From the NCBI GenBank assembly GCA_025997275.1, contig BNUJ01000064.1, positions 1 to 8,527 on the forward strand: 8,527 nt of DNA, in the 5' to 3' direction. Positions 1 to 5,553 of the stretch are shown here, piece after piece. The notes below the pieces were generated by a model. It was not told the origin of the DNA, made no database searches, and saw nothing but the letters and a program-made list of their open reading frames with translations. This DNA is from Deferribacterales bacterium. GTDB lineage: Bacteria; Chrysiogenota; Deferribacteres; Deferribacterales; JAISNW01. The translations under genes were made by a program, and so were the position numbers. Every line of letters starts with the position of its first letter. Position 1 is the first letter of the stretch.

Positions 1-27
1 AAAGGTCAAATTCCCATTTAAACCAAG

Positions 28-420
28 TCAAACCACCCAAAAATTGGAATTCTTTAGGATGGAAGCCCGCCTCAAACGACGGAAAAAGCTTTCTCTGGGT
101 TTTTTAAAAAGAAGCTCGCCCCCCCCCCCCCCCTCCCCCAGTTGGCATAGCTCTTTAATTTTGCTGGACAAATTGTTAGTCTCATAGCAGATATGATATG
201 GGGTGTTTTTATATTTTTTCAAGAGTCCAAATATGGGTGAGCTTTCAGATACGGGAGATATAAGTTCCACACGAATGCCATCTTTGAGCCAAAAGGATAT
301 TTCCACACCTCTAGCATTGTCGCAAGTGCGAGAATCCTCCGGTATATAACCAAGATGTGTGAACTCAGCCTCTGCCGCGCCAATATCCTTTACAAGATAT
401 CCTATATGGTGAATGTGCAT
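28..420 (-). CDS. VOC (glyoxalase/epimerase-fold) family protein, C-terminus disrupted
   Basis: This is a small single-domain protein of the vicinal oxygen chelate superfamily, closest in style to methylmalonyl-CoA epimerase/Glyoxalase_4 proteins; the substrate cannot be told. Residues 2-10 (HIHHIGYLV) form the usual first strand, RVELISP lies at 50-56 and PYHICYE at 74-80. H5, E52 and H76 sit where the family places metal ligands. The ATG at 420 is fixed by an in-frame TAA two codons upstream; I see no clear Shine-Dalgarno. After residue about 95 the frame enters a run of Gly codons (the C15 tract on the plus strand) and then reads a basic, non-VOC tail ending at TGA. The expected ending, roughly GG-R-VAFLY-GLIELVE with the fourth ligand Glu, is missing. 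Other frames hold fragments that look more like it. The domain is fairly sure; the reported end is probably wrong. Confidence 0.72.
   Translation of the reverse strand: MHIHHIGYLVKDIGAAEAEFTHLGYIPEDSRTCDNARGVEISFWLKDGIRVELISPVSESSPIFGLLKKYKNTPYHICYETNNLSSKIKELCQLGEGGGGGELLFKKPRESFFRRLRRASILKNSNFWVV
119..139. repeat. Homopolymer tract C15-T-C5 inside the VOC gene
   Basis: Plus-strand bases 119-133 are fifteen consecutive C, followed by one T and five more C (135-139). On the coding strand this is a poly-G tract that encodes a Gly run and marks the point where the VOC reading frame stops making family sense. It may be a sequencing or assembly error near the sequence end, or a slippage-prone tract. 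Other doubled or expanded short runs between 30 and 110 favour the error explanation. Confidence 0.9.
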
Positions 421-527
421 TGCTTATACTACATTGATATATCTTGAAAATGCAATACGTTTCTGCTACGATGCCGAAGTTAAGAATGCGGAGAGATGCC
501 GTAGGCACGAGTTTGGTGTTGTTTAAT

Positions 528-1439
528 TTACTCATGTTCATACCCTAGCATCACTATATCCTTTAATTTGCCATTAGTGTTTAAGTAGCAGCCCCAGTTC
601 TTGTTTTTACAGACTACGCCTATCCTGTGAACTTTTCTATTCAGCTTTTTGGAGATTGTTTTCTCTGTGTGCGCCGCTCTATCGGGGCGGACAGTCCACA
701 CCAATGCATATTCCTCTCCAGATGAAAGTGCATATTCGGCTATATTAGGGGCTTTCAGTTGTGCCAACTCATCTGCAATGGGTAATAGCTGTCCGTCTAG
801 CTCTACCATAACGTCACTTGCCCTTGCTATGTTGGCAAGGTCGCGCCCCAGCCCATCTGACACATCCGTGCAAGCACCTACGCCATCTAGCCTGCCAAGC
901 AGTTCACCCAACGCCGCCTCGTGCAAAACATTATGAATAGTGTTGTGTTCTAGATAATACCTACTTGCTCCAAGCTTCCGCGATACATAGACAATGTCGC
1001 CTGCGAGCGCATTGCTGCGTGTTAATATATGTCTGCCTCGCTTACCTATAATTGTTAGAGAGAATACCGCCCCGTTGGTGCTAGATGTAGTGTCCCCGCC
1101 TATTAAACTGACATTGTATTTGAGGCTTGCGCTTGTGATAGTCGCTAGTAGTGCCTTTTTATCGTAGCTTGGTGGTATTGATACACATAATAGTGCTTTG
1201 TAGCCACTAGCTTGTCCCCCCATAGCCGCTATATCGCTGATATTTGAGATGAATAGTCTATCTATCACGCTGTTAATAGGCTCTGATGGGTGGAAGTGAA
1301 TACCTTCTGTCATCATATCTGTGGCAATTAAAGTTTTACTGTCAAGGAGTGCGGCATCATCGCCTATACCGTATGCTTTGTTAGAAATATTAGTGGAGGA
1401 TACTGCTTTCAGCTCTTCTATAAATTGAAACTCTTTCAT
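528..1439 (-). CDS. thiL: Thiamine-monophosphate kinase
   Basis: ThiL phosphorylates thiamine phosphate with ATP to give thiamine diphosphate, the active cofactor, in the cytosol. The 303-residue length is slightly short for the family (about 310-330). Visible motifs are GIGDDAA (24-30), DMMTEGIHF (41-49), SNISDIAAMGG (65-75), IGGDTTSS (113-120), TDVSDGLGRDL (191-201), SGEEYAL (240-246) and the C-terminal GYEHE, which corresponds to the usual G(F/Y)-D/E-H-F ending. The acidic residues D27, D28, D41, D69, D116, D192 and D195 fit the metal/nucleotide site of this PurM-like fold. It follows thiE after 6 bp and is in the same frame, separated by one TAG and two sense codons. No strong Shine-Dalgarno precedes the ATG, so translation probably depends on ribosomes finishing thiE. 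Confidence 0.95.
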   Translation of the reverse strand: MKEFQFIEELKAVSSTNISNKAYGIGDDAALLDSKTLIATDMMTEGIHFHPSEPINSVIDRLFISNISDIAAMGGQASGYKALLCVSIPPSYDKKALLATITSASLKYNVSLIGGDTTSSTNGAVFSLTIIGKRGRHILTRSNALAGDIVYVSRKLGASRYYLEHNTIHNVLHEAALGELLGRLDGVGACTDVSDGLGRDLANIARASDVMVELDGQLLPIADELAQLKAPNIAEYALSSGEEYALVWTVRPDRAAHTEKTISKKLNRKVHRIGVVCKNKNWGCYLNTNGKLKDIVMLGYEHE

Positions 1440-1445
1440 AGCAGA

Positions 1446-2108
1446 CTATGCTTGCAATTCTGATAGCTCTGGTAATGGTCTATATTTATCAACAGATGCG
1501 CGAATTTTGGCGGCGATACCTTGCGGATTTTCAGCTTTACATAGGGCTGATGCCACTGCAACGCCAGCATTGGCACTAAACATCATTCTGCCAACATTAT
1601 TCTCTGTAATACCGCCAATTGCCACAGAAGGCACAGGCAAAATTTCCGCCAGCTTATGCATCCCGTCAACGCCTATCACTGGGCGAGCATCTGTTTTAGT
1701 GATTGTCAGGAACACGGGACCAATCCCCGCATAGTGTACACCAGCACTTTTAATAATAACAGTATCGGCGAAATCATTGCAAGAACAGCCTATGATTAGT
1801 TCGGGGAACATAAGCCTGACTTTATCAGGCGGCATATCGGTTGGTCCTAGATGAACGCCGTGCGCACCAACCGCCCGTGCTAAATCGGGGTCATCGTTCA
1901 CTATAAAGAGCACGTCCTTATCGGCAATTATGCGTTTGAGCTTGTTCGCAGTTGCTAAACGCTCGTTTGCAGTTGCTCCTTTGTCGCGTAACTGGATAGC
2001 CGTAACGCCCCCGTCCACCGCTTGACCTATAAAGTCTTCAAGCGGCAGTTTCAGCATAGACGTCTCAAGCACCAGATATAGTCTTAAATATTCCTTTAAG
2101 GGCTTCAT
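1446..2108 (-). CDS. thiE: Thiamine-phosphate synthase (pyrophosphorylase)
   Basis: ThiE couples hydroxymethylpyrimidine diphosphate with thiazole phosphate (or carboxythiazole phosphate), giving thiamine phosphate for ThiL. The 220-residue TIM-barrel protein shows AIQLRDKG (37-44), FIVNDDPDLA (68-77), VGAHGVHLGPTDMP (80-93), YAGIGPVFLTITKTDA (126-141), VAIGGIT (162-168) and GVAVASAL (182-189). D72 and the TKTD segment match the diphosphate/Mg-binding parts of the active site. The usual HLGQxD motif reads HLGPTD here (Q to P at 89), a mild deviation. Its ATG overlaps the TGA of the DUF362 gene as ATGA, indicating translational coupling. It is the only complete gene in the window that ends in TAG. 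No ThiD, ThiG or ThiC is visible nearby, so the source of both halves is unknown. Confidence 0.95.
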   Translation of the reverse strand: MKPLKEYLRLYLVLETSMLKLPLEDFIGQAVDGGVTAIQLRDKGATANERLATANKLKRIIADKDVLFIVNDDPDLARAVGAHGVHLGPTDMPPDKVRLMFPELIIGCSCNDFADTVIIKSAGVHYAGIGPVFLTITKTDARPVIGVDGMHKLAEILPVPSVAIGGITENNVGRMMFSANAGVAVASALCKAENPQGIAAKIRASVDKYRPLPELSELQA

Positions 2109-3184
2109 TTTTGAGTAATCAGCTCGTAGCTCCTCGTGCCAAAGCTAATTGTTTCGGCGTGTATGAGCTGAACTTCACCTGTCATACCATCATGTCGCTC
2201 TGCCAGCGGGTCTTTCCCGCCTGACACCTTCTTCATTAGGTCATAGCTGGCTTGGTCTAGTGCCACTGGGTCGGTGCTAGCCACAAAGCCTATGTCGGGG
2301 CAGACTGGCGCATCATTGCCGGGCATACAATCGCACGAAGGAACTATTGACTCCAACACGTTTACGCATATAACTGGTTTGTTAAAGCTATTTATAACAG
2401 CCGCTGCATATTCGGTCATAGACTTTTGCAGGTCTTCCTTAGAGTTATCCATTTTGGTCTGTATTGCATGCACAGGACACACGCCTACACAGCGCACACA
2501 GCCAACGCATTTATCTGTAATCGTTGCCTTTTGAGCGTTCAGTTCAATAGCCTGTTCGCGACACTGGTTCTTACACTTGCCACAACCTACGCAGACGCTG
2601 GTGTTGACAGAGGGCTTTGATACGCTGTGCATATCCAACTTGCCCGCCCGTGATGCACAGCCCATAGCAAGGTTTTTTATAGCACCGCCGTAGCCAGCGA
2701 ACGCGTGTCCCTTAAAGTGGGATATTAGAACAAGGGCATCTGCACTAGCAATATCTGATGCGATAATAGCACGCTTTTTGAGTTTGCCGTTAGGCACGGG
2801 CAGTTCTACGGAGTTCTGCCCCCGCAAGCCGTCAGCAATAACGACTGGCACTTGTAGCGTGGAGTAGTTAAAGCCGTTCAGGGAGGCGTTGTGCAAGTGG
2901 TTAACAGTGTTAGAACGCATACCAATATATAGTGTGTTAGTGTCAACTAGATACGGATTGCCGCCGTATTGTTTAACAGTGTCAATAACTGGTCTTAGAT
3001 ATATTGGGCGCAGGAAAGCGGCATTGCCAAGCTCGCCGAAGTGCACTTTAATAGCTACTAAGTCGCCCTTTTCATAGGTATTTTTCGCCCCGCAACTCTC
3101 CATCAGCCTTTTAATCTTATTCAGCGGGGACTGCGTAGGGTCGTTCTCAAGTGATGAATAATAAACCTTTGCCTTATCTGCCAT
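2105..3184 (-). CDS. DUF362 family iron-sulfur protein with two 4Fe-4S clusters
   Basis: This is a 359-residue DUF362 protein with an inserted bacterial ferredoxin domain. The N-terminal DUF362 part includes VAIKVHFGELGN (43-54), LRPVIDTVKQYGG (63-75), the SHFKGHAFAGYGGAIKNL segment (155-172) and MGCASRAGK (174-182). Cys 198, 201, 204 and 208 form the first CxxCxxCxxxC cluster, followed by R instead of the common P; Cys 226, 229, 232 and 236 followed by P form the second. A further Cys group, SCDCMPGNDAPVCPDIG (283-299), precedes the family's VASTDPVALDQASYDL (301-316). There is no signal peptide or membrane segment, so it is probably cytosolic. An electron-transfer role is inferred from the clusters; the real substrate is not known. 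AGGAGG at 3192-3197, 7 nt before the ATG, supports the start. It is the first gene of the leftward unit and overlaps thiE. Confidence 0.92.
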   Translation of the reverse strand: MADKAKVYYSSLENDPTQSPLNKIKRLMESCGAKNTYEKGDLVAIKVHFGELGNAAFLRPIYLRPVIDTVKQYGGNPYLVDTNTLYIGMRSNTVNHLHNASLNGFNYSTLQVPVVIADGLRGQNSVELPVPNGKLKKRAIIASDIASADALVLISHFKGHAFAGYGGAIKNLAMGCASRAGKLDMHSVSKPSVNTSVCVGCGKCKNQCREQAIELNAQKATITDKCVGCVRCVGVCPVHAIQTKMDNSKEDLQKSMTEYAAAVINSFNKPVICVNVLESIVPSCDCMPGNDAPVCPDIGFVASTDPVALDQASYDLMKKVSGGKDPLAERHDGMTGEVQLIHAETISFGTRSYELITQK

Positions 3185-3191
3185 TTCAATG

Positions 3192-3197
3192 CCTCCT
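3192..3197 (-). promoter_or_regulatory. Shine-Dalgarno of the DUF362 gene
   Basis: A perfect AGGAGG on the minus strand stands 7 nt before the ATG at 3184. It is the strongest ribosome binding site of the leftward unit. The downstream thiE and thiL starts lack one, which fits translational coupling. Confidence 0.85.
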
Positions 3198-3225
3198 AAA
3201 ACTATATACCATAATGCTTCCCGAT

Positions 3226-3234
3226 ACTATATCA
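3226..3234 (-). promoter_or_regulatory. Candidate extended -10 promoter for the DUF362-thiE-thiL unit
   Basis: The minus strand reads TGATATAGT, which fits an extended -10 (TGn followed by TATAGT, 5 of 6 matches to TATAAT). No good -35 hexamer lies 16-18 bp upstream, as is allowed for extended -10 promoters. Transcription would begin near 3219, giving a leader of about 35 nt. This is a by-eye match in AT-rich DNA, so it is tentative. Confidence 0.3.
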
Positions 3235-3283
3235 TACTTAGCAATTTATTGGTAGAGAATTTTATATTCTAGTTATTTAAACC

Positions 3284-3321
3284 TTTCGCCATCTCAAATG
3301 AAAAGGCGAAATAAGGCGAAA
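3284..3321. promoter_or_regulatory. Cluster of three GGCGAAA boxes, candidate operator
   Basis: TTTCGCC at 3284-3290 is the inverted form of GGCGAAA, which recurs at 3305-3311 and 3315-3321. The last two lie in an exact 10-bp tandem repeat, AAGGCGAAAT (3303-3312 and 3313-3322). Box centres are 21 and 10 bp apart, close to two and one helical turns, so the three could face the same side of DNA. The cluster lies between the divergent genes and upstream of the candidate purA promoters. A bound regulator is inferred; none is identified. The CGAA core is shared with Gram-positive PurR boxes, but the rest of that consensus is not met. Confidence 0.45.
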
Positions 3322-3323
3322 TA

Positions 3324-3350
3324 TTGTGTAAATATTCGGAATATTATAAT
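3324..3350 (+). promoter_or_regulatory. Candidate promoter 1 for purA (upstream)
   Basis: TTGTGT at 3324-3329 and a perfect TATAAT at 3345-3350 are separated by 15 bp, which is shorter than the preferred 17. The 15-bp palindrome fills the spacer almost exactly, so a protein bound there would block this promoter. The leader would be about 60 nt. Confidence 0.25.
3331..3345. repeat. 15-bp palindrome in the purA upstream region
   Basis: AATATTC-G-GAATATT is a perfect inverted repeat with 7-bp arms around a single G. It lies just upstream of a TATAAT (3345-3350). This is a typical shape for a dimeric repressor site, and it also contains a TTCG that faces the CGAA cores of the neighbouring boxes. 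AT-rich DNA makes such palindromes easier to find by chance. Confidence 0.5.
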
Positions 3351-3361
3351 AAAATGCAAGG

Positions 3362-3390
3362 TTGTCAATAATTATAATATCTGCTAGCAT
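3362..3390 (+). promoter_or_regulatory. Candidate promoter 2 for purA (proximal)
   Basis: TTGTCA at 3362-3367 (5 of 6 to TTGACA) and TAGCAT at 3385-3390 (4 of 6 to TATAAT) are separated by the ideal 17 bp. Transcription would start near 3397, about 20 nt before the purA ATG. A second perfect TATAAT at 3373-3378 lies between them but lacks a matching -35. Confidence 0.3.
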
Positions 3391-3405
3391 AAAGCTGTTT
3401 TCTGT

Positions 3406-3411
3406 GGAGGT
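3406..3411 (+). promoter_or_regulatory. Shine-Dalgarno of purA
   Basis: GGAGGT lies 6 nt before the ATG at 3418. It decides the purA start against an overlapping upstream ATG in another frame at 3362. Confidence 0.85.
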
Positions 3412-3417
3412 GTTATT

Positions 3418-4704
3418 ATGGCTGTATCAGTGGTTATTGGTGCCCAGTGGGGCGATGAAGGGAAAGGGAAGATTGTTGATATGTATTCCGAACAAGCGGA
3501 CTACGTTATGCGCTATCAAGGCGGGGCGAACGCGGGGCACACCGTCTGGGTGAATAAAAAGAAATATATCTTGCGGCTTATTCCGTCTGGCATTATACAC
3601 CCGTCCACCACCAACCTTATAGGCAATGGTGCAGTGGTTGACCCATCTGCCCTGCTTACAGAAATTGACGAACTGCTGGCTAGCGGAGTTAAGTTTGATG
3701 GGCGATTCTTCATATCGGGGCACGCCCATGTTGTTATGCCTTATCATATTGAATTTGATAAACGCCGCGAAGCACTTAAAGACGATAAAAAAATCGGGAC
3801 TACTGGCAGAGGTATTGGTCCCTGCTACATAGACAAGGCTGGTAGGACAGGTATTCGCATGGAAGACCTGCTTGACCCCATACTGCTAAAAGCTAAGCTA
3901 GCCGAACAAGCTGATGAACTGAATACTAAGGCTAAACATCTATATGGTATGCCTAATATTGACTTTGACGCTATATTAGAGAAGTTTAAGGGCTACGCCG
4001 CTCGGCTTGCGCCGTTTATCGCCGACACCACCGTTATTATAAACGAAGCGGCTGACAAGGGCAGGAAAATTATGCTTGAGGGTGCACAGGGGACGATGTT
4101 AGACGTTGACTTCGGAACATATCCGTTCGTCACATCGTCCAATGGTAGTGCAGGCGGTGCATGTTGTGGCACAGGCTTATCTCCGCGTAAGATAAGGAAT
4201 ATTGTAGGTGTGTCTAAGGCGTATTGCACCCGCGTGGGCAGTGGACCATTCCCTACCGAGCTGAAAGATGAGCTGGGTGAGCTGATTCGCAAGAACGGCG
4301 GGGAGTTTGGTGCTGTCACTGGCAGACCGCGTCGTTGTGGCTGGGCTGACCTAGTGGCGTTGAAATATTCTGCTATGTTAAATGGATTTAGCCACATAGC
4401 CCTGACTAAACTAGACGTGCTGAGCGGACTAGATGAAATAAAGCTATGCGTGGCATATAAAATAAAAGGGAAAGATACTAACATATTCCCGTCTCAAACA
4501 GAATTGCTTGACGAAATAGAACCTGTATATAAGAGTTTTGAGGGGTGGAAAGAGGATATTTCTAGTGCAAAAAGGCTGTCTGACTTGCCTAAAACCGCTC
4601 AAGAATATATTGCCTTTATGAGTGATTATCTAAATACCCCATATTGCCTAGTATCAATAGGCTCTGATAGGAATCAAACTATTGTCCTAGAAGACGTTTT
4701 GTAA
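3418..4704 (+). CDS. purA: Adenylosuccinate synthetase
   Basis: PurA joins IMP and aspartate using GTP to form adenylosuccinate, the first committed step to AMP. The 428-residue length is standard for the family. The N-terminal signature GAQWGDEGKGK (8-18) carries the catalytic D13; the catalytic H41 lies in GGANAGHTV (35-43). Further motifs are IGTTGRGIGPCYIDK (126-140), LEGAQGTMLDVDFGTYPFVT (220-239), the IMP/aspartate-loop segment VTGRPRRCGWAD (300-311), the GTP-binding TKLDVL (330-335) and GSDRNQTI (415-422). No key residue is missing. It is the first gene of the rightward unit, with its own promoter candidates and a strong ribosome site. The upstream boxes may regulate it, but no purine riboswitch or full PurR box is visible. 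Confidence 0.97.
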   Translation: MAVSVVIGAQWGDEGKGKIVDMYSEQADYVMRYQGGANAGHTVWVNKKKYILRLIPSGIIHPSTTNLIGNGAVVDPSALLTEIDELLASGVKFDGRFFISGHAHVVMPYHIEFDKRREALKDDKKIGTTGRGIGPCYIDKAGRTGIRMEDLLDPILLKAKLAEQADELNTKAKHLYGMPNIDFDAILEKFKGYAARLAPFIADTTVIINEAADKGRKIMLEGAQGTMLDVDFGTYPFVTSSNGSAGGACCGTGLSPRKIRNIVGVSKAYCTRVGSGPFPTELKDELGELIRKNGGEFGAVTGRPRRCGWADLVALKYSAMLNGFSHIALTKLDVLSGLDEIKLCVAYKIKGKDTNIFPSQTELLDEIEPVYKSFEGWKEDISSAKRLSDLPKTAQEYIAFMSDYLNTPYCLVSIGSDRNQTIVLEDVL

Positions 4705-4730
4705 ATAGTAAGTCGTGGGGTGTCAGTCTA

Positions 4731-5552
4731 ATGCATGTTGTGGTAATCGCAGGCAAGTATCAGTTGCCCGCACTTGCTGTGGAGCGGCTAAAGGCGGCGG
4801 GTGTCAGAGTATCGGCTATCGTCTTTGAAGACGAGGTGGCGCAAGCTATGCGTGGGCGGGCTGACGATGTGGAACAATTCCAGATAACACAGGTAGGGGC
4901 AGTCTTAAAGCATATCAAAATGTTAGCTCAGAGCGGTGCTGATAGTGTGCTGTTTGCGGGCAAGTTTAGCACCATAGTGCTGGAATGGGGGCTGAAGTTT
5001 GACCTGAAAGCCTTGACGATGCTGGCTATGCTGAAAGACCGCAGGACGGACACCATAATGCTCGCTATCATAGAAGAGATTGAAAAGTTAGGTGTCAAGG
5101 TGCTGTCGCAGATGGACATCTGCAAAGACCTGCTAATAACAGAGGGGCTTATTAGCAAGACAAAACCTACCGATAAGCAGATGAACGACGTGCATTTTGG
5201 CTATAAGATAGCTCGTGGCATTGCGGGGCTGGACATCGGGCAGAGTGTAGTGGTAAATAATTTAGATGTGATAGCGGTTGAAGCTATAGAGGGAACGGAT
5301 AGGTTGATTGTGCGAGCTGGGGAGCTGTTGCCAAAGGGGGGATGGACGCTCGTAAAGGTGGCAAAACCCATACAAGACGTTCGTTTTGACGTGCCGACTA
5401 TCGGTATGACAACGTTGCAAAATATTAAGCAAGCGGGCGGTAAGGTAATAGCTATTGAGGCAGACAGGACGTTCATAGTGGAGCGCGAAGAGTGCGTTAA
5501 GTTCTTAAACGCTAATAAAATTGCCCTTTTAGGCTATAAGGCTGATAACTAA
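4731..5552 (+). CDS. lpxI: LpxI-type UDP-2,3-diacylglucosamine hydrolase
   Basis: LpxI cleaves UDP-2,3-diacylglucosamine to lipid X (2,3-diacylglucosamine 1-phosphate) and UMP in lipid A synthesis. It replaces the unrelated LpxH in many diderm lineages. The 273-residue length is typical. The N-terminal domain has the family's Rossmann-like start (VVVIAGKYQLPALAV, 3-17) and VLFAGKFS (73-80), followed by LAMLKDRRTDTI (98-109). The C-terminal catalytic domain shows GLDIGQSVVV (166-175), VEAIEGTD (183-190), GGWTLVKVAKPIQD (203-216) and the conserved acidic motif RFDVPTIG (218-225). It starts 26 bp after purA with a weak GGGGTG ribosome site and ends 1 bp before the helicase gene. No other lpx gene is nearby, although lpxI often sits beside lpxA and lpxB. 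The call is strong and implies an LPS-making cell. Confidence 0.93.
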   Translation: MHVVVIAGKYQLPALAVERLKAAGVRVSAIVFEDEVAQAMRGRADDVEQFQITQVGAVLKHIKMLAQSGADSVLFAGKFSTIVLEWGLKFDLKALTMLAMLKDRRTDTIMLAIIEEIEKLGVKVLSQMDICKDLLITEGLISKTKPTDKQMNDVHFGYKIARGIAGLDIGQSVVVNNLDVIAVEAIEGTDRLIVRAGELLPKGGWTLVKVAKPIQDVRFDVPTIGMTTLQNIKQAGGKVIAIEADRTFIVEREECVKFLNANKIALLGYKADN

Positions 5553-5553
5553 T

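Noticed and set aside
497..507. TGCC-GTA-GGCA hairpin after thiL as a terminator
   Set aside because: The stem is only 4 bp and no U-tract follows on the minus strand. The rest of the 421-527 gap also shows no convincing terminator or promoter.
3331..3345. Palindrome as a Gram-positive PurBox
   Set aside because: The reverse complement resembles the CCGAA core but lacks the following C and flanking pattern, and the distance to the other CGAA cores does not clearly match a paired PurBox; kept only as an unspecified operator candidate.
3185..3417. Possible TPP or purine riboswitch between the divergent genes
   Set aside because: I looked for the TPP core (CUGAGA and ACCUGAU-type elements) on the minus-strand leader and for a purine aptamer on the plus-strand leader and found neither; both likely leaders are too short, given the candidate promoters.
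3993..4484. Minus-strand open frame of 163 codons inside purA
   Set aside because: It lies fully antisense to a clearly conserved PurA, has low-complexity Ser/Pro-rich content, no recognisable domain and no ribosome site.
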